This document shows, piece after piece, positions 8,957 through 19,445 of a stretch of DNA of 64,000 bases. How positions within the stretch are numbered: position 1 is the first letter of the stretch; each line of letters begins with the position of its first letter. The notes under the pieces are model-generated. The model was not told the DNA's origin. It did no database searches and worked only from the letters and a program-made list of their open reading frames with translations. Position numbers and translations under genes: made by a program. Origin of the DNA: Dyadobacter psychrophilus (GTDB taxonomy: Bacteria > Bacteroidota > Bacteroidia > Cytophagales > Spirosomataceae); assembly GCF_900167945.1 (NCBI RefSeq), contig NZ_FUZA01000002.1, forward strand, positions 1,116,001 to 1,180,000. The letters run 5' to 3'.

Positions 8957-9910
8957 ATGATCAAGGGTCAAATGTTATTGAACGTGATGGTTGCAAGCGT
9001 TCTTGTTCTCGCAATGCTCGGCAAAGGTGCGGCTGCAAATGTTGGTCTCCATAAAGAAACTCTCAGGGTCAAAGGCATGATTAAGGACATTAACGGTATT
9101 CCCGTTTCCAATGCGGCCGTTTTTATCAAGGAGTCAATACTGGGCACGGTAACAAATGTTAAAGGTTATTATGAAATAGAAGATGTTCCTGAAAACAGCA
9201 TCATGGTTATTAATCATCCGGATTTCGAGCCGGTTGAAATGAGCGTCACGAAATCGGGAAAGAATTATGATATCGTTCTGAAAGGCAAGCCGGGATGGAT
9301 TAGCCAGACTGCAAAGTCTGAGACAACATCCAAAAAATCAGCCGAAACGAATGACACTTCCGAAAGTAGTTTAACGCTGGAGAGGTGGCCGCGTTTTCCA
9401 GGCGGGACAAAGGAGCTTGTCAAGTTTCTCGCACATCATATGCAATATCCGCCGGAGGCGCTTAAAGCGGAGGTAGAAGGCCAGGCGTCTGTCTCATTTT
9501 TTTTGGACGAAAAGGGAAACATCAGCAGTCCGGTGATCGTGAGCGGGCCGGGGTGGGGGATTGATGAAGAAGCTGTGCGGCTTGTCCAAAATATGCCGCA
9601 GTGGACGCCGGCGCGGCAAAATGGAAAGGCAGTAGCGGTCCGGTACACTATTGTAATTCCTTTTGATCTGGAAATAGAAAAGTTACCGATCCATATCCGG
9701 GAAAAGCAGCCTGATTTTTTCAGCAGAAAAATCCGCCTCGCCGTGTCGAAGCCTGCTTTTAAAATCGGAACGGAGTTCAAGCTTTTTTTCGATAGAATGT
9801 TAAACGTTTCCCACAGAGAACCTCCTAAAATTGAGCTGCACCGCTTTAATATGATTTCCAGGCCGGTATTAATGCCTCCGCCGGTTATCGATATGAAATA
9901 CAGGCGATAA
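8957..9910 (+). CDS. TonB-type energy transducer with carboxypeptidase-regulatory-like domain
   Basis: This 317-residue protein starts with a signal or anchor segment (about 5-27, MLLNVMVASVLVLAMLG). A carboxypeptidase-regulatory-like beta-sandwich follows at 35-110 (VKGMIKDINGIPVSNAAVFI, then TNVKGYYEIEDV), and a TonB C-terminal domain at about 145-235 (RFPGGTKELVKFLAHHMQYP, later MPQWTPARQNGKAVAVRYTI). TonB C-terminal domains contact outer-membrane receptors. In Bacteroidota this layout often occurs beside M56 peptidases, as here where the two are divergent. About 80 residues after the TonB domain match nothing I recognise. No ExbB or ExbD lies nearby. It may be a signalling or structural TonB rather than a transport one. 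Confidence 0.8.
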   Translation: MIKGQMLLNVMVASVLVLAMLGKGAAANVGLHKETLRVKGMIKDINGIPVSNAAVFIKESILGTVTNVKGYYEIEDVPENSIMVINHPDFEPVEMSVTKSGKNYDIVLKGKPGWISQTAKSETTSKKSAETNDTSESSLTLERWPRFPGGTKELVKFLAHHMQYPPEALKAEVEGQASVSFFLDEKGNISSPVIVSGPGWGIDEEAVRLVQNMPQWTPARQNGKAVAVRYTIVIPFDLEIEKLPIHIREKQPDFFSRKIRLAVSKPAFKIGTEFKLFFDRMLNVSHREPPKIELHRFNMISRPVLMPPPVIDMKYRR

Positions 9911-9978
9911 GAGAATTGGCGGGAACAATTGTTTTATTGTGTTAATCCGGAACTGTGTGTGGAACGGATTACACTAAA

Positions 9979-10371
9979 ATGAATAACAACATATTGCTGA
10001 TAGACGATGATCCGGATGATCATGAGATCTTCGAGTTTGCCTTGGGACTAGCTTATCCAACAGCTACTTGTGAACATTCTTATAACTGCCAGGATGCTGC
10101 TGAGAAAATCAAAAAGCGGCTCTTCCCTTTACCGGAAAACATTTTTCTGGACTTCAATATGCCCATGATGGAGCTGCCCAAATGCTTGTTTGCCATTCAT
10201 GAGGCGCTTGGCGTAGACCATGCGGACATTGTTATTCTTACCGGCTTTGCAAAAGCCGATCTCCCCAATTTTAATGCTTTTGGTGTGGTGAAAGTGATTT
10301 CAAAACCCAGCACGATTGAATTACTTGCCGAAGAAATTCAGGACGTCGTGGGTTACAAAGCCCGCGCCTGA
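9979..10371 (+). CDS. Single-domain response regulator (CheY-like receiver)
   Basis: The protein is about 130 residues and is only a receiver domain. It has an acidic pocket in LLIDDDPDDHEIF near the start, the phospho-accepting aspartate in NIFLDFNMPMM, the conserved Thr in VILTGF and Lys in VISKPST. I chose the ATG at 9979 because the upstream in-frame start at 9955 (a GTG) adds eight residues ahead of the first beta-strand. It has no output domain, so it probably passes phosphoryl groups within a relay. The hybrid histidine kinase 100 bases downstream on the same strand is a plausible partner. A second receiver of the same subtype sits at 26259, also ahead of a hybrid kinase. Confidence 0.85.
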   Translation: MNNNILLIDDDPDDHEIFEFALGLAYPTATCEHSYNCQDAAEKIKKRLFPLPENIFLDFNMPMMELPKCLFAIHEALGVDHADIVILTGFAKADLPNFNAFGVVKVISKPSTIELLAEEIQDVVGYKARA

Positions 10372-10473
10372 TGAGGATAAACTAGCTTTGCGCTTTATTT
10401 TATAAAATTTCTTTGCAGAGTAACAAATTCAGTTTAATTTACGTAGAAATAGTTGTAAACTGAATGTTACCGC

Positions 10474-13400
10474 ATGCGTAAAACCTTTACTTTCCTCTTT
10501 CTTTTCCTTTCGTTTGTTACCCATTCATTTTCCCAAGATAGAAACGCAGTATTCCGCCATCTGACCACAGGGCAAGGGTTGTCGCAAAACAACGTTACTT
10601 GCATTGTGAAGGACAAGCACGGTTTTATGTGGTTTGGAACGCAGGATGGACTCAACAAATTTGACGGGTACAAATTCACCGTTTATCGTAACGATCCCCG
10701 GAATCCGCAGAGCATCAGTCATAATTACATTCACACCATTTTTGAAGACAGACAAGGCAGGCTCTGGATCGGGACCGACGATGGCGGCCTGAGTCGGTTT
10801 AATAGCGACAAGGACACCTTCACGAACTACTTGCATAAGGCCGGAGACAATAATAGTCTTGCTAACAACAAGGTGCACGCTATCGACCAGGACAAGAGCG
10901 GAAACATTTGGGTGGGCACCATTGGCGGCGGTGTAAGCATCCTGAACCCCCAAAAAAATACATTTCGAAACTTTTCCAGTGATCCGGGGGCCTCGGGAAG
11001 TCTGAGCAATAACATAGTAAGTGATATTACGGTTGATAGCAAAGGAACCGTGTGGATTGCAACCGGAGGCGGCGGATTAAACAAGTTTAATGCTGCCACA
11101 AACAGCTTTCTCAATTATAAAAACGATCCGGCCGATCCGGCTTCGCTCAGTATCAACGATCTGAATGAAGTTTTGGAGGACTCGCGCGGCAGGTTATGGA
11201 TCGCGACAGAAGGCGGAGGCCTTAATCTTTTCAATCCAAATACGGGCAAATTTACAGTGTTCCGGCATCAGGACGGACAGCCGGCCGGTCTTTCCCACAA
11301 CGATGTAATTTCATTGGAGGAGGATAAAAACGGAAAGTTATGGATAGGGACGCGCAATGGCGGGATCAATGTCTTGCATGAAAACGGTGACTTTGTTCAT
11401 TACAAATATGATAAGAACGACGTCGGCGGGTTGAACAACGGCTCCATTTACACCATGTTCTGCGATCCGCAGGGAACAATGTGGGTAGGCACTTACAGCG
11501 GGGGAATCAACGTCATGGATCATGAGCTATTGAAATTTGGATTATATAAAACCAACACAAATGATCCGGGAAGCCTGAATAACGACAATGTCCTGACCGT
11601 AATGGAAGATGTTGAAGGGAAAATATGGGCCGGGACTGACGGAGGCGGAATTAATGTGCTGGATCGTAAAGCCGGTAAGATTACCCAATTTATGCATGAT
11701 CCCGGAAGGGAGAACAGCATTGCCAGCAATTATGTGATCGCAATCTGCGAAGACGAAGCCCGCGATATCTGGATAGGGAATTACAAGGGCGGACTAAGTC
11801 TATACGACCGGAAAACGGCCTCGTTTCGGAATTTGAATAAAAGTGACAATCCCGCCTCCGCCATTTACGCCAACATTCACGTCATGACCAATGACGAAAG
11901 CAGGCATTGTCTGTGGATTGGAACGTCGAGAGGCTTGCTGAAATACGACAAAGTTTCTGGTAATGTGACTGAATACAGGGCCAATGCCAATGTTTCGGGC
12001 TCGATCAGCAGTGATCTTATCTTGTCCGTTTTTGTGGATTCTGAAAAAATGCTTTGGGTAGGAACGGAAGGGAGCGGATTGAATTTATTTGATGAAAAAA
12101 ATAACCGTTTTACTGCATTTAAATCTGATCCCAAAGAGGCTAAAAGCTTGTCAAACAACCAGGTTAATGCTATATATGAAGATAGGAGCAGGAAAATATG
12201 GGTTGCAACCAACGGCGGCCTGAACCTTTTTGACAAGAAAAACCGGACATTTAAGCATTATCAGAAATCCGATGGCCTGCCCAACGATGTTGTCCAGGGA
12301 ATTACTGAGGACGATCACGGGCTGCTTTGGATAAGTTCCAATAAAGGCCTCTCACGTTTTAATCCAAAAACAACCGAGTTCAGAAACTTTGATTTTAGTG
12401 ACGGTTTGCAGCAGGGATCGTTTAACAGGTTATCACTATTCAGAAATAAAGCCGGACTGATTTTCATTGGGGGGCAATACGGACTCAACTTTTTCCACCC
12501 GGACAGCATCAAATATAACGCATTCATCCCACCGGTTTTCATCACCGATTTCCAGATTTTCAATCAGCCCGTCAACAATCGTGATAAGGATTCTCCTATC
12601 GACAACCAGATCAGCGCGGCCAGGGAAATAACCGTTTCCTATGCACAGTCCATGCTTTCCTTCGAATTCACAGCGCTGAATTATACATTGTCGGAAAAAA
12701 ATCAATACGCTTATCAATTAGTTGGTTTCGATAAAGACTGGATTTACAGCGGTACAAACCGGAAGGCGACTTACACCAATCTCGACCCGGGAGATTATGT
12801 TTTTAAAGTAAAAGCTTCCAACAATGATGGTGTTTGGAACGAACAGGGGACAAGCATTATCCTGCACGTGACGCCGCCATTCTGGAAAACGATCTGGTTC
12901 CGGGCCTTAGCCATAATGTGCATTGCGGGAGGGATTTACGCCGTTTACCGCTGGCGGGTAGGCGCTATCAAGCGGCAAAAAGACCTTTTACAAACGCAGG
13001 TTGAGGAAAGGACAGTGGAAGTGATCCGCCAAAAGCATGAACTTGAACTGCAATCCGCGGACCTGCAAATAATGAACACCCGGTTGCAGAGTCAGCACGA
13101 AAGGGAACTGCTAGCGAGACAAGAAGCGGAAAAGGCCAATATGGCTAAAAGCGTTTTTCTGGCAACAATGAGCCATGAGATCCGCACGCCTATGAATGGA
13201 GTCATCGGGATGGCTTTGCTGCTAGCACAAACACCTATGAATGAGGAGCAAACAGAGTATACCGACACCATTATAAAATGTGGCGACAGCCTGTTGACGG
13301 TGATTAACGACATCCTGGACTTCTCGAAAATCGAGTCAGGAAATATGGAACTGGAAAGGATCAGTTTCAATCTTCGGGATTGTATCGAAGGAGTTCTGGA

Positions 13401-14688
13401 TATATTTTCTTCCAAAGCCGCTGTGATCGGGCTGGACCTTGTTTACCAGATCAGCCCGCAAGTTCCTAACCAGATCATTGGAGACAGCCAGAGGTTACGC
13501 CAGATCCTGGTCAATCTCGTAGGAAATGCGATCAAATTCACGCATCAGGGTGAAATTCTGGTGATTGTGAAGCTTGTCAAATACATCAGCGACGACGAAA
13601 TTGAGATTAATTTTCAGATCAAAGACACAGGAATAGGCATTCCAGCGGATAAACTGGACCGACTTTTCGTTGCCTTTTCGCAGGTCGATTCTTCACATAC
13701 ACGTAAATATGGGGGCACGGGGCTAGGTTTGGTTATCAGTCAAAGACTCGTAAATCTGATGGGCGGGGAAATCAGTGTTGATAGCGAGCCGGATAAGGGA
13801 ACCAGCTTTCATTTTTCCATCCTCGCCGAAGTCAGTCATGAATCTCAGCGTCAGTATGTCCATTTCAACACCACCGAAAACGATGGAAAAGCGGTTTTGG
13901 TCGTGGATGACAATGATACCAACTTACGGATTTTCCATGCGCAGATGGAGCAGTGGAAACTCGTGCCTACACTGGCATCGTCCGGGAAGCAGGCACTGGA
14001 AATCCTGGACAGCGGTGCAAGGTTCGACCTGATTATCACCGATCAGCAAATGCCGGAGATGGACGGGGTGAGCCTGGCCGGGAAAATAAAAGAGCGCTTT
14101 CCCACACTGCCCATCTTCCTGCTGAGCTCGGTAGGAGACGATAGACGCAGGAATTTCAAGGACTTGTTCGCAGCTATATTAACAAAACCTGTTAAGCATC
14201 ATCAGCTTGGTCAGCTAATCCAGATGGAACTTAAAAACCAGGGCGATTCGGCACGTCAGGTTTTGCCGCCAGTGCAGTCACCGCTTTCGGAAGATTTTGC
14301 CGTTCAGTATCCGTTGCAGATCCTGATAGCGGAAGACAATCAGATTAACGAAATGCTTTTTGTCAGAATACTTGGAAAATTGGGCTACACGCCCGTCATA
14401 ACCCGGGATGGCGTTGAGGTGGTGGCCAGGACTTTTTCGGAAAAATTCGACGTCGTTTTTATGGATGTGCAAATGCCCGAGATGGACGGATTGGAGGCCA
14501 CCCGCCGCATTCGCAAACAGCGGATCGACCAGCCCTACATCATCGCCATGACCGCCAACGCCATGAAAGAAGACCGCGAAGAATGCCTGGCCGCCGGCAT
14601 GGACGATTACATTTCCAAGCCACTACGCTACGATGATATCACATCATCCCTGAAGCGGGCATACCTGGCTTGTATTTCGGCGGAGTAG
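10474..14688 (+). CDS. Hybrid sensor histidine kinase with two-component-type beta-propeller, Y_Y_Y domain and two receivers
   Basis: This is a 1404-residue protein. A signal peptide (1-20) is followed by about fourteen propeller repeats of the form 'D..G..WIGT..GGL..F' (25-690) making the periplasmic ligand-binding region. Then come a Y_Y_Y domain (about 700-800), a transmembrane helix (about 808-828) and a coiled coil. The HisKA domain carries the phospho-accepting His at residue 901 ([10 protein letters not shown]). The HATPase has [18 protein letters not shown] and GGTGLGL. Two receivers follow, with phospho-Asp at about 1190 and 1331. Unlike classical hybrid two-component systems of this group it lacks a C-terminal AraC domain, so its output must go through another protein. 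The small receiver gene just upstream is a candidate. Confidence 0.92.
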   Translation: MRKTFTFLFLFLSFVTHSFSQDRNAVFRHLTTGQGLSQNNVTCIVKDKHGFMWFGTQDGLNKFDGYKFTVYRNDPRNPQSISHNYIHTIFEDRQGRLWIGTDDGGLSRFNSDKDTFTNYLHKAGDNNSLANNKVHAIDQDKSGNIWVGTIGGGVSILNPQKNTFRNFSSDPGASGSLSNNIVSDITVDSKGTVWIATGGGGLNKFNAATNSFLNYKNDPADPASLSINDLNEVLEDSRGRLWIATEGGGLNLFNPNTGKFTVFRHQDGQPAGLSHNDVISLEEDKNGKLWIGTRNGGINVLHENGDFVHYKYDKNDVGGLNNGSIYTMFCDPQGTMWVGTYSGGINVMDHELLKFGLYKTNTNDPGSLNNDNVLTVMEDVEGKIWAGTDGGGINVLDRKAGKITQFMHDPGRENSIASNYVIAICEDEARDIWIGNYKGGLSLYDRKTASFRNLNKSDNPASAIYANIHVMTNDESRHCLWIGTSRGLLKYDKVSGNVTEYRANANVSGSISSDLILSVFVDSEKMLWVGTEGSGLNLFDEKNNRFTAFKSDPKEAKSLSNNQVNAIYEDRSRKIWVATNGGLNLFDKKNRTFKHYQKSDGLPNDVVQGITEDDHGLLWISSNKGLSRFNPKTTEFRNFDFSDGLQQGSFNRLSLFRNKAGLIFIGGQYGLNFFHPDSIKYNAFIPPVFITDFQIFNQPVNNRDKDSPIDNQISAAREITVSYAQSMLSFEFTALNYTLSEKNQYAYQLVGFDKDWIYSGTNRKATYTNLDPGDYVFKVKASNNDGVWNEQGTSIILHVTPPFWKTIWFRALAIMCIAGGIYAVYRWRVGAIKRQKDLLQTQVEERTVEVIRQKHELELQSADLQIMNTRLQSQHERELLARQEAEKANMAKSVFLATMSHEIRTPMNGVIGMALLLAQTPMNEEQTEYTDTIIKCGDSLLTVINDILDFSKIESGNMELERISFNLRDCIEGVLDIFSSKAAVIGLDLVYQISPQVPNQIIGDSQRLRQILVNLVGNAIKFTHQGEILVIVKLVKYISDDEIEINFQIKDTGIGIPADKLDRLFVAFSQVDSSHTRKYGGTGLGLVISQRLVNLMGGEISVDSEPDKGTSFHFSILAEVSHESQRQYVHFNTTENDGKAVLVVDDNDTNLRIFHAQMEQWKLVPTLASSGKQALEILDSGARFDLIITDQQMPEMDGVSLAGKIKERFPTLPIFLLSSVGDDRRRNFKDLFAAILTKPVKHHQLGQLIQMELKNQGDSARQVLPPVQSPLSEDFAVQYPLQILIAEDNQINEMLFVRILGKLGYTPVITRDGVEVVARTFSEKFDVVFMDVQMPEMDGLEATRRIRKQRIDQPYIIAMTANAMKEDREECLAAGMDDYISKPLRYDDITSSLKRAYLACISAE

Positions 14689-14784
14689 GGGCAAGCCAAT
14701 TCTAAGAATTTGTCTTGTCGAGTTTTTATGTTATTTTTGTTATGATTCTGAATCTCGGCCTGACCGGGGTAGTAGGAGTCACCC

Positions 14785-14810
14785 GGGGTGCTGAAATGCT
14801 CCCCTTTTTT
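14785..14810 (+). terminator. Possible rho-independent terminator after the hybrid kinase
   Basis: GGGG and a short GC step (14785-14791) can pair with GCTCCCC (14798-14804) around a TGAAAT-containing loop, with mismatches, and six T residues follow directly (14805-14810). It lies about 100 bases after the kinase stop codon. The stem is imperfect, so this is moderate evidence only. Confidence 0.4.
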
Positions 14811-15420
14811 ATGCCTGCTGTTCCAAGATATAGTTCACGGTATTTCTTGGCGAAATGTTTGGGTTCAAAACATTGCCCAAGTTTGCAATGTAAAAGTTCC
14901 GAAGTCCTTTCTTCCTGATCGTCTTATTAGGCTCATAATATTGCCTCGCGAAGTAGCAGACAACATCGGCCATCTGATGAATGTAAGACGACTTGGAATC
15001 CCTGCTCACAGGGTCTTCAATAATGCTTGTGATTTTTGCATCAATTGACGCCCGCCCGAACTTACTTGGGACAAAATTGAACCGCCTCATTTTTCTTAAC
15101 AGCTTTCTGAGCTTTATTTCGTCCGTGTTGTCAGTTATTATCAAACCTTTATCAGCTTTCAATTTTCCCGGGAAATTGCCTGCTTTTAATGTATTGTCTA
15201 TTCTTTGAATAAGTAATTTCCAGGCAAATTCAAACACATCATTGGTGTAATCCGAATTCTTTTCAATCCGAACAGTCACTATGCTTATTTCGCTCCTTGT
15301 ATTCAAGAACCGTAAGCACTCTCTCAAAATCAATATTTTGTGGTTTTTTGAAATGCCTGCTCTCAGGTTGGGATTGCCGTTAATAAATACAGATGCGTGA
15401 ATTTCCTCGGTCATCGTCAA
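14809..15420 (-). pseudogene. DUF3800 protein lacking its N-terminus (probable remnant)
   Basis: The frame encodes about 200 residues with a DUF3800-like interior: TEEIHASVF near the start, LIITDNTDE, and the C-terminal SYIHQMADVVCYFAR. DUF3800 proteins normally open with a YIDESG-type strand, which gives the first acidic residue of an RNase H-like fold; it is missing here. In the same frame upstream, nine further codons encode family-like sequence (KELYG before the TTG at 15420), and then a TAG stops the frame at 15448-15450. The region before that is AT-rich promoter DNA of the PadR gene. The simplest reading is a gene truncated at its 5' end. A translated short form from TTG 15420 or ATG 15414 cannot be excluded. 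Confidence 0.6.
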
Positions 15421-15460
15421 GCCGTAAAGTTCCTTAGATGTTGATCCCTAAAAAATATTA

Positions 15461-15504
15461 TACATACAAAACAAGAATTAATAAAACTGTTTTACATACA
15501 TTTG
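15461..15504 (+). promoter_or_regulatory. Promoter and repeated TACATACA element before the first PadR gene
   Basis: TACATTTG at 15497-15504 fits the Bacteroidota -7 box (TAnnTTTG) and lies 33 bases before the PadR start codon. TACATACA occurs at 15461-15468 and again at 15493-15500, about three helical turns apart, the second copy overlapping the -7 box. This may be a PadR operator, by inference. No TTTG -33 box is visible. Confidence 0.4.
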
Positions 15505-15537
15505 GTGAAGATATACACTTTTCGTTGTTAGGTTATT

Positions 15538-15873
15538 ATGAAGGGGACTAATCTTGGGGAATTTGAGGAGCTTGTTTTACTGACGATTGCATCGTTGGCC
15601 AGTGAAGCTTATAGTGTCGCCATTTGTGATGAACTGGAAAAATATACGGGCCGCACAGCCAAGTTGGGCGTGGTGCATGCGGTGTTGAACAGGCTGGAAG
15701 AAAAGGGGTTAGCTAAAAGCAGGTTAGGGGAGGCGAGCAGCACGAGGGGCGGCAAGCGGAAGCGTTTTTACGAAGTCAGCCACACGGGCAAAGTTGCACT
15801 GACAAGATCCAAGGAAGTGCGTGAAAATATCTGGCGCAACATTCCCGGCTTTAACCTCGAAGGTTCCATATGA
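15538..15873 (+). CDS. PadR family transcriptional regulator (first pair)
   Basis: This 111-residue winged-helix protein has the PadR pattern: LGEFEELVLLTIASLASEAY at the start (helix 1), recognition helices at about 20-60 with GVVHAVLNRLEEKGLAKS, and the wing TRGGKRKRFYEVSHTGK at about 64-82. PadR proteins usually repress their own operon and a linked transport gene until a ligand binds. The stop codon overlaps the permease start in ATGA (15870-15873), so the two are translationally coupled. A second PadR of nearly identical layout controls another permease at 45640-45978. Confidence 0.88.
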   Translation: MKGTNLGEFEELVLLTIASLASEAYSVAICDELEKYTGRTAKLGVVHAVLNRLEEKGLAKSRLGEASSTRGGKRKRFYEVSHTGKVALTRSKEVRENIWRNIPGFNLEGSI

Positions 15874-18485
15874 AAGCAAATGGCCAACCCCCGCGCTGGG
15901 CAACCCGCTTCCTGCAATGGTATTGCCGACCGCGTCTGCTGGAAGATTTGGAAGGAGACCTGTTTGAATACTTTGAGCGAAATGTAAAACATAAAGGATT
16001 GCGCCGCGCAAGGATCATTTACGCGATCGACGTGATCAAATTTTTGAGGCCATATACCATTCGCAAAATAGAATTCTTTAACCTTTTCGTTCACTGGATC
16101 ATGATTGGGAGCTATCTTAAAACGTCACGACGCAGCCTCGTTCGCAACAAACTATTTTCACTGATCAACATTATTGGCCTGGCGGTGAGCATGTCAGTAG
16201 GCCTGCTCGTGATCGCCGTGATTACTGATCTGAACGCTTACGATGATTTTCATCAGGGACGCGACAGGATTTACCGGGTTATCACCACTTTCCGGAACGC
16301 CGACCAGCCGCCTATGGAACTCGCGTCCACCTCGGTTAAGGCCGGCAAGAAAATCCTTGAGACGGTTGCAGGCCCGCAAAAAGTAACCATTTTCCGCCAG
16401 GGATTTTCAGGCGATGCCCGCGTTGGCAATGCAACATTTCCGCTGGAAGCGATCTGGGCCGATAACTCTTTCCTGAAAGTATTTACATTTCCAATGCTGA
16501 AAGGCGACATTGCGACCGCCCTGGAAGAACCCTATTCGCTTGTTTTGTCAGAAAAAACGGCCAGGAAAATGTTTGGCGAAGCCGACCCGATCGGTAAACC
16601 AGTCATGTTTGACACAACCAGTTATATGGTTCGCGGGGTTGTGAAAGATCTGCCCAAACTCTCGCATATCCGGTTTGAAATGCTGATATCCTTCGCGACA
16701 ATTGAGGCGCAGCAGGAAGAGAAAACCAATTTTTATAATTGGGATAATGTCTGGTCGAATTATGTGTATGTATTGATGCCGGAGCATTCCGAGCTTGCGC
16801 CGGTGGAATCGGCATTGGCGAAAATAAGCAAGCAGGAAAGCGCAGCATTGAAAGACAAGGCCGTATCCATTTCCTTAAAACCCATGCTGGGCTCCGTGCT
16901 GGGAGGAAAGCTTTCCAACAATGTTGGGCCAGCCATTTCGCCATTGGTAACCTGGGTGTTGAGCGGACTGGCTTTCGTAATCATACTATCTGCCTGTTTC
17001 AACTATACCAATTTATCCGTAGCACGATCGCTCCGGCGATCGCGCGAGGTCGGCATCAGGAAAATCATCGGCGCCAGAAAGAGCCACGTTTTAGGTCAGT
17101 TTATGGCCGAATCGGTGATCATAGCCATGCTTGCGCTGGTATTTTCATTTGGATTGTTTTTGTTTTTAAAGAAAGAATTTCTCGCCCTTGACCCGCACAT
17201 TTCTGACCTTCTTTCCCTTGATTTGTCGTTCAAAACGATTCTTTACTTCATTGCCCTGGCCTGCCTGGTTGGCCTTGCTGCGGGCTTTTTGCCAGCATTG
17301 TTTTTCTCGCGGATTAATGCGCTTCTGGTTATGAAAGACGCGTCAAATCTCAAATTGTTCCGACGGGTTGGGATGCGTAAAGCATTGATAGTCATTCAAT
17401 ATACACTGTCACTTTTCTTTATTGCAGCAACGCTGGTAGGTTATAGCCAATACAAAGGTCTGCTCCGTTTCGACCTTGGATTTGAAACAGAAAACATTGT
17501 CAACATTCGTTTGCAGGGAAATAAGCCGGAAGTTTTGGCAAAAGAGTTCGCCGAAATTCCTGCGGTAAAGGAAATTTCGCGGTCACTTATGATCACGAGC
17601 CTGGGAAGTTATCACGGATCGACCCTTAAATATGGCCTCGATTCAAATAATGTCTGGATAAATCTTGTAGACGAACATTATTTGCCATTGCATAATCATA
17701 AATTACTGGCTGGTACAAACTTCAAATTGAAGCCTGAAAAAGGAAAAGAAAGCGAAGCCATTGTGAATGAACAGGTTTTGAAACGGTTTAATATTGCCAA
17801 AAGAAATCCGGAGAAAGCGCTTGGTAAGGTGATTACTGTGGATGGCCAGCCGCTGACAATTGTGGGTGTGATCAAAGACTTTCATTATGGCACGCTGGAA
17901 AGTAAGATAGAGCCCGTCATGTTTCGCTACTCGGCCAATGAGCCGTCGGGTTTCCTCAACGTGAAAATAGCTTCTAACGATTTGCCCGGCACATTGGAAA
18001 CGCTTGAAACGGCCTGGCGGAAAGTAGATAAAGTACATCCTATGAAAGCAAAATTTTATGACGACCAGATCGAGGAAGCATACAGCCAGTTTTCGGTCAT
18101 GGTCAAAGTCATCGGATTCGTTGCTTTTCTGGCGATCTGCATTGCGTCGCTGGGCCTTTTTGGTATGGTGGTTTTTACAACCGAAACAAAGCTCAAAGAA
18201 ATCAGTATCCGCAAAGTTTTAGGAGCGAGCGAGGGTGGTTTGGTCTATTTGCTATGCGAAGGATTCCTGATCCTGCTGATCATTTCCGCATTGATCGCCA
18301 TTCCCGCAACCTACTTTTTCTTTGACAAGATCGTCCTCGAAAACTTCCCATATCACCAGCCGATCGATATGCTGGAATTGCTGGCCGGGGTTTTAGTGGT
18401 CATGTTCCTCGCTTTTCTGATGATTGGATCGCAAACAGTGAAAGCGGCACGGAACAATCCAGCCAAAGTGCTGAAAAGCGAGTGA
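15870..18485 (+). CDS. FtsX/MacB-type ABC transporter permease with N-terminal prefix domain (first pair)
   Basis: This 871-residue protein opens with a short cytoplasmic 'permease prefix' segment (PPRWATRFLQWYCRPRLLEDL, about 5-70, ending near FLRPYT). Two MacB-type halves follow. Each has a periplasmic MacB_PCD-like domain and FtsX-type helices, for example LINIIGLAVSMSVGLLVIAV near 97, a three-helix block at about 365-490, and a final block at about 740-860 with the conserved ISIRKVLGAS. No ATPase gene is adjacent, so the ATP-binding partner must be encoded elsewhere. Such permeases export substrates or work in envelope stress responses. It is coupled to PadR by a 4-base overlap. The next gene converges with a 6-base gap and there is no visible terminator. 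Confidence 0.88.
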   Translation: MKANGQPPRWATRFLQWYCRPRLLEDLEGDLFEYFERNVKHKGLRRARIIYAIDVIKFLRPYTIRKIEFFNLFVHWIMIGSYLKTSRRSLVRNKLFSLINIIGLAVSMSVGLLVIAVITDLNAYDDFHQGRDRIYRVITTFRNADQPPMELASTSVKAGKKILETVAGPQKVTIFRQGFSGDARVGNATFPLEAIWADNSFLKVFTFPMLKGDIATALEEPYSLVLSEKTARKMFGEADPIGKPVMFDTTSYMVRGVVKDLPKLSHIRFEMLISFATIEAQQEEKTNFYNWDNVWSNYVYVLMPEHSELAPVESALAKISKQESAALKDKAVSISLKPMLGSVLGGKLSNNVGPAISPLVTWVLSGLAFVIILSACFNYTNLSVARSLRRSREVGIRKIIGARKSHVLGQFMAESVIIAMLALVFSFGLFLFLKKEFLALDPHISDLLSLDLSFKTILYFIALACLVGLAAGFLPALFFSRINALLVMKDASNLKLFRRVGMRKALIVIQYTLSLFFIAATLVGYSQYKGLLRFDLGFETENIVNIRLQGNKPEVLAKEFAEIPAVKEISRSLMITSLGSYHGSTLKYGLDSNNVWINLVDEHYLPLHNHKLLAGTNFKLKPEKGKESEAIVNEQVLKRFNIAKRNPEKALGKVITVDGQPLTIVGVIKDFHYGTLESKIEPVMFRYSANEPSGFLNVKIASNDLPGTLETLETAWRKVDKVHPMKAKFYDDQIEEAYSQFSVMVKVIGFVAFLAICIASLGLFGMVVFTTETKLKEISIRKVLGASEGGLVYLLCEGFLILLIISALIAIPATYFFFDKIVLENFPYHQPIDMLELLAGVLVVMFLAFLMIGSQTVKAARNNPAKVLKSE

Positions 18486-18491
18486 CAGCGG

Positions 18492-19427
18492 CTATTTTTT
18501 GCCAAAAAACTTTTGCTTCGGACTATCCTTCTTGATGAAGCCTTTTACAGCTTCGGCCAGCTCAATAGGGTAGTCCGATTCTATGATGGACGCGCCATCA
18601 TTGGCAATGGAAATGTAAGCCGCTTTGCGTTCTTCTGCACTTTTCAGCTTATCATAAGAAGACGCTGCTGAGATCATGGCCATTGCGCCGGCTCCGTTGA
18701 GCAAGTTGTAGAGTTCCTGATTTTCGGGTTTTACCAACGGGCCAATGTACGCGATCAGCTGCGTGAACGGAACGCCGGCCTTCTGGTAACTTTCAAATTC
18801 TGCTTTGGTTTTAATAAATGCTGAAAATGTGCTGTTGGGATTGTCTTTGAGGTAAAATATTGCTTCTTCGGGCTTATGGACGGTCATCATTACGTAGGAA
18901 TCCGCTTTGTGTTTACGGACCAATGCAGCGGTCATTTCCAGTGGCACGTCCTTGTGGTCCAGGTTCAGGATTGTTTTTCCGCGGCCCCATTCAATCACCT
19001 CGCTTAAAGTTGGGATCGGGAAATCTGTCACATTGCCTTCGGCATCTTTCAAACGGAATTTTTTGAGCTCAGCATAAGTATAGTCCGAAAGTTTGCCTTT
19101 TCCGGTCGTCGTCCGGTCCAGTGTAGCGTCGTGCATGAGCACCATCACGCTATCTTTGGTCAAACGCGGATCGATCTCGAAGAATGCAGGCGTATGCTTC
19201 AATGTATTCTCGAAAGTTGCGATGGAATTTTCGGGAAAGCCTTTTACCATTCCTCCGCGGTGACCCGCAATAAGCAGCACATCATTTCCAGTATATTTAA
19301 AAAATGCGTGCAGGTCTTTGGCAGATTTCAACTTCAGGACATTCAATTTATCCTGGCCATTCACAGCATGGATCGTCCCAAAAAGAAACAAGCCGGTTAG
19401 GGCGGAAAATAAAAAAGACTTCTTCAT
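18492..19427 (-). CDS. Exported glycerophosphodiester phosphodiesterase (GDPD family)
   Basis: This 311-residue protein has a signal peptide (1-24, ending HAVNGQ) and a GDPD TIM barrel. Catalytic and metal-binding residues are visible in AGHRGGMVKGFPENSIATF, EIDPRLTKDSVMVLMHD and DRTTTGKG. GDPD enzymes split glycerophosphodiesters into sn-glycerol-3-phosphate and an alcohol. It is the last gene of a minus-strand run, 18 bases after the histidine phosphatase. Its export means it would release an alcohol or polyol in the periplasm, which could feed the MFS transporter and kinases of the same operon. That link is inferred from position only. Confidence 0.85.
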   Translation of the reverse strand: MKKSFLFSALTGLFLFGTIHAVNGQDKLNVLKLKSAKDLHAFFKYTGNDVLLIAGHRGGMVKGFPENSIATFENTLKHTPAFFEIDPRLTKDSVMVLMHDATLDRTTTGKGKLSDYTYAELKKFRLKDAEGNVTDFPIPTLSEVIEWGRGKTILNLDHKDVPLEMTAALVRKHKADSYVMMTVHKPEEAIFYLKDNPNSTFSAFIKTKAEFESYQKAGVPFTQLIAYIGPLVKPENQELYNLLNGAGAMAMISAASSYDKLKSAEERKAAYISIANDGASIIESDYPIELAEAVKGFIKKDSPKQKFFGKK

Positions 19428-19445
19428 AAAAATGGATTATTAAGG

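Noticed and set aside
10383..10390. TAGCTTTG as a promoter box for the hybrid kinase
   Set aside because: It fits TAnnTTTG, but no -33 element is found and it lies over 80 bases before the gene, so it was left out of the feature list.
10525..12717. Long minus-strand open frames inside the hybrid kinase gene
   Set aside because: They are antisense shadows of the repeated propeller coding sequence and show no protein-family features.
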